IMG/VR virus record: IMGVR_UViG_3300021962_000154
Coordinates: 1-51,420 of that record
Reading direction: 5' to 3' (one strand)
Length of the DNA: 51,420 bases
From: a virus
The notes beneath the pieces were generated by a model that did no database searches, was not told where the DNA came from, and saw only the letters and a list, made by a program, of their open reading frames with translations. The position numbers and the translations under genes were made by a program. This document shows, piece by piece, positions 1 to 9,319 of the stretch. Each line of letters starts with the position of its first letter. The stretch's first letter is position 1.

Positions 1-2069
1 AAACCACTATTACCTGCGGTACCATTCGTACCCGTTGAACCAGAAGATCCACTTAACGCACTTAATCCGCTGTTACCAGCAACACCAGCAGTACCGTTAG
101 AACCAGAGGTTCCTGTAGATCCACTTAATGCACTTAACCCACTATTACCAGCAATACCGTTATTACCGTTTGTACCATTTGTACCTGTAGATCCACTTGA
201 TCCACTCAATGCAGATAAACCGCTGTTACCAGCAACACCATTAGAACCAGAGGTTCCAGATGTTCCTGAAGATTTACTTAACGCTGAAGCGCCATCAACA
301 CCAGCTGTACCTGTAGATCCACTTGATCCACTTGTACCCGAAGTTTTTGAACTATTTGAAGCCCCATCAACACCAGCAGTACCCGTAGATCCACTCGAAC
401 CGCTTGTTCCTGAAGATTTACTTAACGCTGAAGCACCCGTTGTACCAGTTGTACCACTTGAACCAGAAGTAGCGGATGACCCACTTAATGCGGATAAACC
501 AGAGTTACCAGCGATACCAGCAGTACCGTTCGTACCTGTTGATCCACTCGAACCGCTCAATGCGCTTAAACCACTATTACCAGCGATACCATTAGAACCA
601 GAGGTTCCTGATGTAGCTGATGAACCAGAAGATCCACTTAATGCGCTCAATCCATTAGAACCAGCTGTTCCTGAAGTAGCTGAACTACCTGAAGATGCGG
701 ATGAACCTGATAACGCACTTAAACCACTATTACCAGCAGTACCGTTTGTACCTGTTGAACCACTTGAACCACTTAATGCACTTAACCCGCTGTTACCAGC
801 AACACCAGCTGTACCATTTGTACCCGTTGATCCAGAAGATCCACTTAATGCAGATAAACCACTATTACCTGCGATACCATTTGAACCAGCTGTTCCTGAA
901 GTAGCTGAACTACCTGAGGTTGCGGAAGATCCACTTAAAGCAGATAAACCAGAAACACCTGTTGTACCATTTGTACCTGTAGAACCAGAAGACCCACTCA
1001 ATGCGGATAAACCGCTATTACCCGCAACACCATTAGAACCAGATGTTCCTGAAGTTCCTGAAGATTTACTTAATGCTGAAGCACCATCAACTCCAGCAGT
1101 TCCTGTAGAACCAGATGAACCACTTGTACCTGAAGTTTTTGAAGTATTTGAAGAACCATCAACACCAGCGGTTCCTGTTGAACCACTTGAACCAGAGGTT
1201 CCAGAAGATTTACTTAACGCTGAAGCACCAGTTGTACCAGTTGTACCACTTGAACCTGAAGACGCTGAAGATCCACTTAAAGCACTTAATCCGCTATTAC
1301 CAGCAGTACCATTTGTACCTGTAGAACCAGAAGACCCACTTAAAGCGGATAAACCGCTATTACCAGCTACACCAGCTGTACCATTTGTACCTGTAGAACC
1401 AGATGAACCACTTAATGCACTTAAACCAGAGTTACCAGCAGTACCATTTGTGCCTGTAGAACCAGAAGAACCACTTGTACCTGAAGTTTTTGAACTATTT
1501 GAAGCCCCATCAACACCAGCCGTTCCCGTAGAACCACTTGAACCAGAGGTTCCAGAAGTCCTAGATAACGCTGAAGCACCGATTGTACCCGAAGATCCAG
1601 AAGACCCAGAGGTTCCTGATGTAGCTGATGATGCGCTCAACGCTGATGAACCAGCTGTTCCTGAAGTAGCTGAACTACCTGAAGAACCACTTGAACCCGA
1701 AACACCACTTACACCAGAAGTACCAGCCGTACCACTAGTACCAGAAACAACTTCTGAGAAACCGAATTCACCTGTTGTTGGGTTAAATGAAACAAAATAT
1801 GTTGGATTATAATTTTCCGTCATACCTGTAACACTTAATTGATCTAAGGTGTAAGAACCTTTTAGATTTTTAGTGTTCTCAAACTTGTGAGTTACATTAT
1901 TGTAAACAAGTATATCCCCGTTTTGAGGGTTCAGTAAAACAATGTCATTTAAGTCTGTCAGACCTAAACCCTCTACTGTATTTTTAATGTTTGTGAAGTT
2001 AGCGTCAAGTTCTGTGTAAGAAAGCGCTCTTCCTAAATTTTTTCTAAGATAAATTGTTACTGTTGCCAT
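1..2069 (-). CDS. Collagen-like tail-fibre/adhesin protein (3' end outside window)
   Basis: Open minus-strand frame from ATG at 2069 to the window edge, about 690 codons, C-terminus missing. The N-terminus (MATVTIYLRKNLGRALSYTELDANF) carries the 'LxYxELDxNF' motif common at the start of phage tail-fibre proteins. After about 115 residues the sequence becomes glycine-rich Gly-X-Y repeats (GSSGSTGT, GNSGLSALSG), as in phage collagen-like fibres, which form triple helices. The same N-terminal motif is in the fibre at 23789-26605, suggesting attachment to a common site. The plus-strand ORFs at 695-1812 are shadows of this repeat. A TATTTATA promoter-like motif lies about 30 bases upstream. A distal fibre role is inference. 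Confidence 0.85.
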   Translation of the reverse strand, partial: MATVTIYLRKNLGRALSYTELDANFTNIKNTVEGLGLTDLNDIVLLNPQNGDILVYNNVTHKFENTKNLKGSYTLDQLSVTGMTENYNPTYFVSFNPTTGEFGFSEVVSGTSGTAGTSGVSGVSGSSGSSGSSATSGTAGSSALSASSATSGTSGSSGSSGTIGASALSRTSGTSGSSGSTGTAGVDGASNSSKTSGTSGSSGSTGTNGTAGNSGLSALSGSSGSTGTNGTAGVAGNSGLSALSGSSGSTGTNGTAGNSGLSALSGSSASSGSSGTTGTTGASALSKSSGTSGSSGSTGTAGVDGSSNTSKTSGTSGSSGSTGTAGVDGASALSKSSGTSGTSGSNGVAGNSGLSALSGSSGSTGTNGTTGVSGLSALSGSSATSGSSATSGTAGSNGIAGNSGLSALSGSSGSTGTNGTAGVAGNSGLSALSGSSGSTGTNGTAGNSGLSALSGSSASSGSSATSGTAGSNGLSALSGSSGSSATSGTSGSNGIAGNSGLSALSGSSGSTGTNGTAGIAGNSGLSALSGSSATSGSSGTTGTTGASALSKSSGTSGSSGSTGTAGVDGASNSSKTSGTSGSSGSTGTAGVDGASALSKSSGTSGTSGSNGVAGNSGLSALSGSSGSTGTNGTNGNNGIAGNSGLSALSGSTGTSGSNGTAGVAGNSGLSALSGSSGSTGTNGTAGNSG

Positions 2070-2097
2070 TTATATATGTTAGTTTAAACTACTAACA

Positions 2098-2105
2098 TAT
2101 AAATA
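2098..2105 (-). promoter_or_regulatory. TATTTATA late-type promoter motif
   Basis: Minus-strand TATTTATA preceded by AC, 29 bases before the fibre start at 2069. Same motif precedes many other virion-type genes here. Confidence 0.5.
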
Positions 2106-2159
2106 GTATCAAATACTAATAAGGCAACAGTAACGTGTTATTTTTTTTTTATCTTTTTT

Positions 2160-4631
2160 TTAATCGGTTATCTTAACCGTTGTTTTATCTAGTTTTTTAT
2201 CATAGATAACATTTATCTTACCAGATTTTGGCATTTGTTTACGCAACATTTCATCTGAAATTGGGCCCTCAACATATTTTTGTATGGTTCTTTGGATCTC
2301 TCTAGCCCCATAAAGTTTATTAAAACCTTTTTCTAGTATAAAATCCTTCGTTTTTTTGTCAACCTTAAAGGTAAACCCGATTTGTTTTAAATGATTTTCA
2401 AATTCACCCAACTGTAAATCTATTATTTTTGTGATATCACTTTCATTGAGATAATTAAAATAAACAATTTCATCCAAACGATTAATAAACTCTGGTTTAA
2501 AGGTTTTCTTTAGGTTTTTTTCTATAATACTTTTTGAATTACTAATAGCATCAGCTTCGGAATCATTAAAACCGATCTTAGTACCGAAATCTTGGACCTC
2601 TTTTAAACCAATATTAGATGTCATAATAATAACAGTGTTTTTAAAATTAATTTTTCTACCGTTAGAATCTGTTAAAAACCCTTCATCTAATAATTGTAAC
2701 ATAACATTGAAAATATCTGGGTGTGCTTTTTCAATTTCATCAAATAGGATTAAGGAATACGGTTTATTTTTAATTTTTTCCGTTAACTGTCCACCTTCGT
2801 TGTAACCGACATACCCTGGGGGCGCCCCAATTAATTTACTGATATTAAATTTTTCAGAATATTCGGACATATCAATACGTATCATAGAATCTATTGAACC
2901 AAAAACCTTTTCAGATAATGATTTAGCTAGCTCTGTTTTACCAACCCCAGTTGGTCCGATAAATAAGAATGAACCAATTGGCTTGGATTGCTTTCTAATA
3001 CCAGTTCTATTTCTTTTAATAGAAGATACAACTTTATCGATAGCTTCTGATTGACCAATAACACAATCAGCTAGATCATCACCCATAGATAGTAATTTTT
3101 CGACCTCATTTTCAGAGACTTTACTAATTGGTATACCCGTCATCATTGACACAACCTCTGAAATCATATCAGCATCAACAACATTACGTTTATCATTAAT
3201 CATTAATTTCCAATTCGCAGTTTCTTTATCTAACTCAACCAAAATCTTTTTCTCCTGATCACGTAGACTAGCCGCTTGCTCGAAATTCTGTGTTTTAACA
3301 ACAACTTGTTTTTGCTCTTTTATATCTTTTAGTTTTATCTCAAGATCTTTAATTTTTTGAGGGGCTTTAATAGCAACCTGTGTCCTTGAACCAGCTTCGT
3401 CCATAATATCAATCGCTTTATCTGGAAACTCTCTATTAGTGATATATCTATCAGCCAAATAAATTATTTCATCAACCGCTTCTTCTGTATACGTAACTTT
3501 ATGGAAATCCTCATATTTTTCTTTTATATTCATTAAGATTTCTTTTGTTTCATTTAATTGTGGTGGGTTTACCATAACTTTTTGAAACCTACGATCTAAG
3601 GCCCCATCTTTTTCAATATGTTCACGATACTCATCTAAAGTTGTTGCACCAATACATTGAAGTTCACCACGAGCTAAAGCTGGTTTAAACACATTTGCGG
3701 CATCCAAAGACCCAGAAGAATTACCAGCACCAACAATTGTATGTAACTCATCAATGAATAATATCACATTAGGGTTATCTTTAGCCTCATCCACGATAGC
3801 TTTAATTCTTTCCTCAAATTGACCACGGTATTTTGTACCAGCAACAAGAGATGTCATATCCAATGTAATAACACGTTTATTGAGTAAAGGTCTTGGGCAC
3901 TCACCTGTTGCTATTTTTATAGCCAAACCCTCAGCAATAGCTGTTTTACCAACACCTGGATCACCAATAAGAATCGGGTTGTTTTTCTTTCTACGTGTTA
4001 AAATTTGACAAACACGTTCAACCTCTTCTGCCCTACCAATAACTGGGTCTAATTTACCTTCTAATGATAGCGCTGTTAAATCACGACCAAAACTATCCAA
4101 CATAGGTGTTTTTGTTTTATTATTCTTACCAGGGTCAACAGGTACATATTTACTACGTTCCTTAGGGATTTCATCATCATTTGAAAACGAACTGGCTTGT
4201 GGGGTTGACAATTGTTTAATTTTTTTCGCCACAAAAGTTTTAGTTAGACCATATTCTTTAAATAATTTGGTTATGGCATTATCTTTCTCCATAAAAATTG
4301 AGAAAAATAACTCAACAGTTATGTACTCAGTTTGTTTTTTTCTTAATATACACTCTTTAATTAGATCTTGTAAATCCGATTCAAACGGTAATATCGTACT
4401 ATTATCATCCTTAGATTTATCAGATAACCTCTTGTTCATGTTATTTAAATCCTCAACCATAACATCAAAATCGAGGACCTTATTTTTAACAACCTCATAA
4501 ATCATATTTTCGGTTGTTAATATACCGAAAACAACATGCTGTAACCTGAGCATCGAGTCATTATATTTTAATGCGATCCCCTGGCCTTTTGTAAAGGCGC
4601 TCCTTAACTCGTTTGACATTCTTTCTTTCAT
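2160..4631 (-). CDS. clpC: ClpC/ClpB-type AAA+ unfoldase
   Basis: Complete 823-residue class I Clp ATPase. In order: Clp_N-like domain (about 1-145), first AAA+ module with Walker A GDPGVGKT (about 224-231) and Walker [10 protein letters not shown], a short middle region with a UVR-like helix ([14 protein letters not shown], about 451-464), second AAA+ module with GPTGVGKT (about 560) and [11 protein letters not shown]. After TSNIG comes KIGF, at the position of the ClpP-docking loop (VGF in ClpC, IGL in ClpA), so it may feed substrates to a ClpP peptidase; none is encoded in this window. The UVR helix and short middle region fit ClpC better than ClpB. A host-type promoter (-7 at 4650-4657) lies upstream, unlike the fibre gene next to it. 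Alternative start at 4619. Confidence 0.93.
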   Translation of the reverse strand: MKERMSNELRSAFTKGQGIALKYNDSMLRLQHVVFGILTTENMIYEVVKNKVLDFDVMVEDLNNMNKRLSDKSKDDNSTILPFESDLQDLIKECILRKKQTEYITVELFFSIFMEKDNAITKLFKEYGLTKTFVAKKIKQLSTPQASSFSNDDEIPKERSKYVPVDPGKNNKTKTPMLDSFGRDLTALSLEGKLDPVIGRAEEVERVCQILTRRKKNNPILIGDPGVGKTAIAEGLAIKIATGECPRPLLNKRVITLDMTSLVAGTKYRGQFEERIKAIVDEAKDNPNVILFIDELHTIVGAGNSSGSLDAANVFKPALARGELQCIGATTLDEYREHIEKDGALDRRFQKVMVNPPQLNETKEILMNIKEKYEDFHKVTYTEEAVDEIIYLADRYITNREFPDKAIDIMDEAGSRTQVAIKAPQKIKDLEIKLKDIKEQKQVVVKTQNFEQAASLRDQEKKILVELDKETANWKLMINDKRNVVDADMISEVVSMMTGIPISKVSENEVEKLLSMGDDLADCVIGQSEAIDKVVSSIKRNRTGIRKQSKPIGSFLFIGPTGVGKTELAKSLSEKVFGSIDSMIRIDMSEYSEKFNISKLIGAPPGYVGYNEGGQLTEKIKNKPYSLILFDEIEKAHPDIFNVMLQLLDEGFLTDSNGRKINFKNTVIIMTSNIGLKEVQDFGTKIGFNDSEADAISNSKSIIEKNLKKTFKPEFINRLDEIVYFNYLNESDITKIIDLQLGEFENHLKQIGFTFKVDKKTKDFILEKGFNKLYGAREIQRTIQKYVEGPISDEMLRKQMPKSGKINVIYDKKLDKTTVKITD

Positions 4632-4649
4632 GTGTATCTATATTTTATG

Positions 4650-4680
4650 CAAAGATAGGAATAATATTGACATAAGCAAA
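4650..4680 (-). promoter_or_regulatory. Bacteroidota-type promoter of the clpC-like gene
   Basis: Minus strand reads TTG, 19 bases, TATCTTTG (-7 at 4657-4650). It matches the -33 TTG / -7 TAnnTTTG rule and the early-region promoters at 40-51 kb. Confidence 0.7.
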
Positions 4681-4713
4681 TTTTTTCCTTATTATTGTTA
4701 TAAATAAATATTT

Positions 4714-4962
4714 ATGGAAAAGACAACAATCTATTTTAATGACGGTAAATTCATAGAATATTCCGAAAAAGAGGGTATGAATAACATATCCATGATTAGT
4801 GGTAATCATTTAATAATAACAACAAAATCCACACAAGATACTGAAAACGGGAAAGTTATAGTTCATAACACCATAGTTCATGACTTAGCTACGGTTAAGA
4901 ATTTTGTAAAAATAACACCAACAAGAAATGTTAATATTGAACAAAATGTCAGTAGCAAGTAA
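4714..4962 (+). CDS. Unknown 82-residue protein
   Basis: Starts with METT-like MEKTTIYFNDGKFIEYSEKEG, a small beta-rich protein with no recognised motif. First gene of a compact group (4714-6321) with overlaps or tiny gaps, so probably co-transcribed. AT-rich leader with TATAAATAAATA just upstream. Its 3' end overlaps the KTSC gene by 17 bases. Confidence 0.75.
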   Translation: MEKTTIYFNDGKFIEYSEKEGMNNISMISGNHLIITTKSTQDTENGKVIVHNTIVHDLATVKNFVKITPTRNVNIEQNVSSK

Positions 4963-5188
4963 AAAATATTTGGGTGAGAATGTTGTAGTTTCTTACGAAA
5001 GTTCAAATATAAAAGAGGGTAAGTATAATACTAATACAAAAAAACTACAAGTAACTTTTAATAATGGTATGGTATATGAGTACGATGATGTGCCACATGA
5101 AACCTTTGCTGCCATGAATTTAGCCGAAAGCCAGGGTAAATACTTCAACGCCAATATAGCCAAAGCCTATACATACAGAAAACTTTAA
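4946..5188 (+). CDS. KTSC-domain protein
   Basis: 80 residues from ATG 4946 (the ATG at 4928 is in frame, but the conserved part starts later). The pattern SSNIKEGKYNTNTKKLQVTF, then NGMVYEYDDVP, A..LAESQGKYFNANI and AKAYTYRKL is that of the KTSC family, a small beta domain frequent in phages. Its function is unknown; it has been proposed to bind nucleic acid or protein. Sits inside the 4714-6321 group. Confidence 0.85.
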   Translation: MSVASKKYLGENVVVSYESSNIKEGKYNTNTKKLQVTFNNGMVYEYDDVPHETFAAMNLAESQGKYFNANIAKAYTYRKL

Positions 5189-5191
5189 TAT

Positions 5192-5656
5192 ATGTACGTT
5201 GATATACGACACGAATCTAGGGCTAATATAACTTTTCATAACACAGCAAAGATATCCATACGTGGAACCCAAAATTATTTAGTTAAATGGTTCCATAATG
5301 ATGAATTTTTTGGTGAAATGTTTCTGAATAGCGGTACATGGGGTGCCTATCCGATGAATGAAATCGGTAATTGGAGAATTGAATTTTGGCAAGAAAATAA
5401 ATTAATCTACACATATAGCAATATATTAGATAAAAGTGATATTCTTATTATTTTTGATAAAAATCATGATTCTTTTGGTGATTTCGTTAAAAAAATAAAA
5501 GAATATTCCGATGAAATAGCAAATAAATTTAATTGTAATGTTTATGTATTTTTTAAAAACTCAGAGCTTTGTGATTTTAGCGAACATAAAGCAATACCTT
5601 TACGATTAAATGACCATATAACCAACTTTAAAATTATTTATAACAAAACATTATAA
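5192..5656 (+). CDS. Unknown 154-residue protein
   Basis: No recognised domain. The N-terminal half is beta-rich with many aromatic residues (YLVKWFHNDEFFGEMF), the C-terminal half mixed alpha/beta. Starts 3 bases after the KTSC stop; its stop overlaps the next ATG (TAATG), which indicates translational coupling with the oxygenase. Confidence 0.8.
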   Translation: MYVDIRHESRANITFHNTAKISIRGTQNYLVKWFHNDEFFGEMFLNSGTWGAYPMNEIGNWRIEFWQENKLIYTYSNILDKSDILIIFDKNHDSFGDFVKKIKEYSDEIANKFNCNVYVFFKNSELCDFSEHKAIPLRLNDHITNFKIIYNKTL

Positions 5657-6321
5657 TGGATAACCTAATTAAAATTTACGAAAACGCTATATCTAAAGAA
5701 GTTTGTGATCTTATTATAAATGAATTTGAAACATCTGGAAGCCAAACTGAAGGTATTAGCGGTGCTGGTGTTAATAAACTTGTTAAATCATCAACTGATT
5801 TGATGATTCACTTAAATTTAGATAACCCAAATTGGTTGTATATCTATGATTACTTAAGAGAAAATCTATTGGGTAACCTTGTTGAATATATTGAACAAAA
5901 CACTTTTATGACAATTACAGGTGGATTCGCATCAAAAGCATCTGCCGTAAGAACGGCCCAATCTTGTTATATGGCTGGTAATAACGGTCAACCACATATG
6001 CAAATGCAAAGATACATCGATGATCAAGGTTATTACGCTTGGCACCACGAAAATGAGGGTGGTATAACCAGTAAAAGAGAACTATTCTTTATTTACTACC
6101 TAAATGATGTTGACAACGGTGGTGAGACGGAATTCAAGTTTAACTCACAAAAAGTAAAACCAGAAGCGGGTAAATTAGTTATAGCCCCAGCTTTATGGAC
6201 ACATAAACATCGTGGTAACCCCCCACAAAATGGTCAATACAAATATATCATCACTGGTTGGATAGAAAAAAAAGATGACCATTATATTTCTGAAGAATTT
6301 GAAGAAGATTATTTGATTTAA
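5656..6321 (+). CDS. 2-oxoglutarate/Fe(II)-dependent dioxygenase (prolyl-4-hydroxylase type)
   Basis: 221 residues. C-terminal double-stranded beta-helix signature: H130-x-E132 in WHHENEGG as the proximal iron ligands (Glu in place of the usual Asp), FFIYYLNDVDNGGETEF, then H185 in HRGNPP, and K197 in KYIITGW for 2-oxoglutarate. Family members hydroxylate protein or small-molecule substrates; related genes are common in large marine and freshwater phages. The substrate cannot be told. Coupled to the upstream gene through TAATG. Confidence 0.88.
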   Translation: MDNLIKIYENAISKEVCDLIINEFETSGSQTEGISGAGVNKLVKSSTDLMIHLNLDNPNWLYIYDYLRENLLGNLVEYIEQNTFMTITGGFASKASAVRTAQSCYMAGNNGQPHMQMQRYIDDQGYYAWHHENEGGITSKRELFFIYYLNDVDNGGETEFKFNSQKVKPEAGKLVIAPALWTHKHRGNPPQNGQYKYIITGWIEKKDDHYISEEFEEDYLI

Positions 6322-6343
6322 CGTCCTTTTATCAATACAAAGA

Positions 6344-6351
6344 TATTTATT
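6344..6351 (+). promoter_or_regulatory. TATTTATT late-type promoter motif
   Basis: AAGATATTTATTAG lies only 4 bases before the ATG at 6356. If it works like a -10 element, the transcript would be nearly leaderless. Confidence 0.45.
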
Positions 6352-6355
6352 AGAT

Positions 6356-7099
6356 ATGGACAATATTATTAGCAGTTTTAACGTTAGGGCCAGTCTTTAT
6401 TCCGATATTTGGGATAACGCCTCTTCTGATGATTTTAAAACAATTAAATTACATAAAGATGTTAGGGAACACCTTATCGCTATAGCAAAAGATTTCATAG
6501 AAAGTCTTGGTATTGATACATTTGTTATTGAGGATATTTTATTTGTCGGTAGTTTGGCAAACTATAATTGGTCTGAATATTCTGATGTTGATTTACACAT
6601 TGTTATTGATAAAGAAAAGGTTAATGACGATTTAGACTTAGTTGATGAATTTTTTACCGCTAAAAAAGAAGTTTATAACCTTAAACATAATATAAAGGTT
6701 AAGGGTTTTGATGTTGAATTATATGTGCAAGACATTAAAGAAGAGTTAGACGCTTCTGATGGTATATATAGTATTCTTTACAATAAATGGAGAAAACAAC
6801 CTAGTAAAGATAAAGCACCTATAAATAAAAAAGATATCATTAAGAAAGTTAAAGATTTCACGAAAAAACTAGACGATATCCAAAAAGAAGAGGAACCAGA
6901 TGCTAAATTACTTAAATTAAAAAAGCTTAAAGAGAAGATAAGAGCTTATAGAAAAAGTGGTTTAAATGCAACGGGTGAATATAGTACAGAGAATCTTGTT
7001 TTCAAATATTTAAGAAGATCTGGCTATATGGATAAATTAGCTGATTTAGGTATTGATGTTAAAGATGAGTTTTTATCATTAGAAAACGAACAATATTGA
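6356..7099 (+). CDS. Nucleotidyltransferase-fold protein
   Basis: 247 residues. VGSLANYNWSEYSDVDLHI (about 63-81) is the pol-beta-type nucleotidyltransferase signature, GS followed by a DxD pair, with a possible third acidic residue in KGFDVELYV. The C-terminal 110 residues are lysine-rich and helical. Similar proteins recur in T4-like phages of aquatic bacteria; the substrate (tRNA, protein or small molecule) is unknown. Own late-type motif upstream. Confidence 0.78.
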   Translation: MDNIISSFNVRASLYSDIWDNASSDDFKTIKLHKDVREHLIAIAKDFIESLGIDTFVIEDILFVGSLANYNWSEYSDVDLHIVIDKEKVNDDLDLVDEFFTAKKEVYNLKHNIKVKGFDVELYVQDIKEELDASDGIYSILYNKWRKQPSKDKAPINKKDIIKKVKDFTKKLDDIQKEEEPDAKLLKLKKLKEKIRAYRKSGLNATGEYSTENLVFKYLRRSGYMDKLADLGIDVKDEFLSLENEQY

Positions 7100-7119
7100 T
7101 TTTTTTATAAAAATCCGTA

Positions 7120-7127
7120 TATTTATA
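7120..7127 (+). promoter_or_regulatory. TATTTATA late-type promoter motif
   Basis: GTATATTTATAAG about 32 bases before the ATG at 7159. Confidence 0.5.
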
Positions 7128-7158
7128 AGAATAATAACTATTATTAAAAAACAAGAAT

Positions 7159-8042
7159 ATGAGACCAATAGGTTCAGAAAAAATACAAGATGTAGACCAA
7201 AAACTAGCTAGAATCCTTGAGATCGCTGGTGTCACTAAAGAATCAATCAATGAGAATAAACCATTAATTGGGCATTTAGGTAATGTTTTACATGAAGCAG
7301 TTGCTGCTGATGGTACCGAATACGGTATCGTACAAGAAGAAAAATATGTTTATGTTAAAGTAAAAACTGAAAATGGTTATGAATACCTTTCAGGTGTACA
7401 AAATATTCATGAACATTCTTATAGATCTTACGCTGAAGCTCTTAAACACTTAAACATGATGTTCAAACAAATCAACGAATCTGTTGGTCATAAAGAAAAC
7501 ATCGATGTTTTAAAAAAAAAAGTCTAACTGAGCGTTACATTCTTAAATTAAAAGGAGCTGGTTCTGATAATACAGAGCCAGCTTCTTCTGTTAATACAGG
7601 TGTTGATACAGGTGAAGCGGCACCAACTGAAGAACCTCTTGATTTAGCAACAGATTTTTCAGCTGAAACACCAACAGACATGGGACCTGAAGAGGTACCA
7701 ACACCAGAAGCTCCCGCACCAGAAGAAGGGGAAAACCCAGATGAACCTATTTTAAAAAGTGTTCAGAAATTAACTGGTAAATTAACCCAAAAAATGAGAG
7801 ATGGTGGACAAGAATTAGAATCTAAAGATTATAAATACGTTGTAAACTCAATCCTATCAGCAATTGATATGACAAAAGTTAGTGAAGAAGATATGGCCGA
7901 TATGCTAAGTAAACTCCAGAATAAAGATTCAGAGGATACTACGGATTCTGAAACAACACCAGAGGAGCCAGTTCAGGAACAACCAGGTGACTACCTAAAA
8001 CGAATACAAAAATCCGTAATGGATGAATTTTTAAAAAGATAA
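7159..8042 (+). CDS. Unknown protein made by possible -1 frameshift (122 or 294 residues)
   Basis: The zero frame runs 7159-7527 (122 residues) and stops just after a run of ten A (7512-7521). The -1 frame is open from the A-run to 8042 and has no good start of its own before 7680 (MGPEE), yet its first codons read as ordinary protein (LTERYILKLKGAG), followed by an acidic Pro/Glu/Thr-rich linker and a helical C-terminal domain. The simplest reading is one 294-residue protein made by -1 slippage on the A-run, by transcript slippage, or by an assembly error (8 or 11 A would join the frames). The acidic, linker-rich makeup suits a virion or scaffold-type protein, but the function is unknown. 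A terminator follows directly. Confidence 0.65.
7512..7521 (+). other. A10 slippery site at the frame junction
   Basis: TTTT followed by ten A, then GTCTAA. The zero-frame stop lies one codon after the run, and the -1 frame continues for 173 codons. Confidence 0.6.
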
Positions 8043-8043
8043 T

Positions 8044-8072
8044 AAAATCCCCGAAAGGGGATTTGTTTTTTT
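8044..8072 (+). terminator. Rho-independent terminator
   Basis: AAATCCCC, loop GAAA, GGGGATTT, then TTG and a T-run, right after the stop at 8042. Confidence 0.85.
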
Positions 8073-8093
8073 AAATAGTTTTTATTATTTTTG
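8063..8093 (+). promoter_or_regulatory. Bacteroidota-type promoter of the dNMP kinase gene
   Basis: TTG (8063-8065), 20 bases, TATTTTTG (8086-8093). Its -33 box lies in the tail of the preceding terminator. Confidence 0.7.
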
Positions 8094-8108
8094 TATAAAT
8101 AAATAAAA

Positions 8109-8678
8109 ATGATAATAGGAGTTCTAGGAAAAAAACGTTCAGGTAAAGACACAACAGGTGATTACCTCGTTTCAGGCAAAAATTTTGTGAAATATAGTTT
8201 CGCTAACCCGATTAAACGTGGGGTCATGGAATTATTTGGTTTTACAGAAGATCAAGTTTTTGGTGATGCTAAAGATGAAATTGACCCAACTTGGGGGATC
8301 ACACCAAGATTAGTACTACAGATAATGGGTACTGAGGTTTTCCAATACGATATGCCAAAATACATACCCGAACTACAAGTATTTGGTAGAAGTTTCTGGG
8401 TTAAGCGTTTTGAACAATGGTATAACCAAAATAAGGATTTAGATGTCGTTATTTGTGATGTGAGGTTTCAACACGAAGTTGATGCGATATTAAAGATGGG
8501 TGGTACGATATTATCGGTACAAAGACCAAATCTAAGTACTGGTGATGAACACGCATCTGAAAAAGAAATGGATTCTATTGTTGGTATCACAACTGAAATA
8601 ATAAACGATCGTACTTTACATGATTTGTACGATAAGATAGATAATTTGGTGAATGATTTACGAAAACCCCTTAGCTGA
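8109..8678 (+). CDS. Deoxynucleoside monophosphate kinase (T4 gp1-like)
   Basis: 189 residues. N-terminal P-loop GKKRSGKD (about 6-13), then YSFANPIKRGVMELFG, ITPRLVLQIMGTEVFQ and VVICDVRFQHEVDAI, the layout of T4 gp1-type dNMP kinases, which convert dNMPs to dNDPs for phage DNA synthesis. Length is usual for phage versions. Transcribed from its own host-type promoter. The last codons overlap the next gene by 26 bases. Confidence 0.9.
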   Translation: MIIGVLGKKRSGKDTTGDYLVSGKNFVKYSFANPIKRGVMELFGFTEDQVFGDAKDEIDPTWGITPRLVLQIMGTEVFQYDMPKYIPELQVFGRSFWVKRFEQWYNQNKDLDVVICDVRFQHEVDAILKMGGTILSVQRPNLSTGDEHASEKEMDSIVGITTEIINDRTLHDLYDKIDNLVNDLRKPLS

Positions 8679-9051
8679 GATATTATCGGTACATAAATTT
8701 AAAGTTGATAGAGCTACAGCTGAAATGTTATGCTACACCTTTAACAGGGAAATAAAGTGTGATAGGAAAATTAATATTGAGTTGTTTAGAAGGTTTGCTA
8801 AATACAACCCTTTATACGTTTTTAGTTGGGGTGGTGTTTTAAATTATGGGGTAAAAGACCAGCCAATACAATTACAGGGTGTTGAGATAGTTGTACCAGA
8901 AGGTGGTGAAGAAAAATTTATGGAAGATAACTCAAACTTTATATTCTATGGTGGGTCAAATTCAGGTCTTCAGTGGTTAGACGAAGAAGATGGTGTTGAT
9001 GGTGTTGATGGTGTTGATGGTGTTTACGGTACCTGTAGGATTAACTTTTAG
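8653..9051 (+). CDS. Unknown 132-residue protein with VDG tandem repeat
   Basis: ATG at 8653 inside the end of the kinase gene. Residues 1-110 show no known domain. Near the C-terminus a 9-base repeat (GGTGTTGAT, about 8989-9030) encodes GVDGVDGVDGVYG, a length likely to vary between isolates. Stop is TAG, one of only three TAG stops among about 80 genes here; readthrough would add five codons to a TAA at 9064-9066. The 3' end overlaps the convergent gene at 9041. Confidence 0.7.
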   Translation: MIYENPLAEILSVHKFKVDRATAEMLCYTFNREIKCDRKINIELFRRFAKYNPLYVFSWGGVLNYGVKDQPIQLQGVEIVVPEGGEEKFMEDNSNFIFYGGSNSGLQWLDEEDGVDGVDGVDGVYGTCRINF

Positions 9052-9319
9052 TTATCTTTAATCTAAGATTACCAGTACCTTTTATAACCCTATGCCAGTC
9101 ATGTCTTGCTATTTTTAGTGAGACATTTTCTTTTAGTGGTATCGGTAATTGATCATCGTATTGAAAAAACCAATCGGTTTCATTCAAAACCTCAATAACC
9201 CTATCCTCATTATCCCTATGCCATTTAAGTTCAATGGGGTCAATATCCTCACCAAACTCTCTTATAACACAATTATCGCATATCGCAATATCCGAATATG
9301 GTTTACCAGTATCCACCAA
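9041..9319 (-). CDS. Unknown 92-residue protein
   Basis: Contains CDNC, WHRDNEDRVIEVL and HDWHRV. No function recognised; similar WHRDxEDR proteins occur in other large phages as far as I recall. Overlaps the gene upstream on its strand by 17 bases, so co-transcribed with it. Confidence 0.75.
   Translation of the reverse strand: MVDTGKPYSDIAICDNCVIREFGEDIDPIELKWHRDNEDRVIEVLNETDWFFQYDDQLPIPLKENVSLKIARHDWHRVIKGTGNLRLKITKS

Noticed and set aside
695-1812. Plus-strand ORFs rich in His/Leu/Tyr or Pro/Glu/Val
   Set aside because: Antisense of the collagen-like Gly-X-Y repeats; the minus frame has a proper start, a known N-terminal motif and an upstream promoter motif.
7059-7250. 63-residue minus-strand ORF
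   Set aside because: Overlaps two well-supported plus-strand genes and a promoter motif, with no coding signs of its own.
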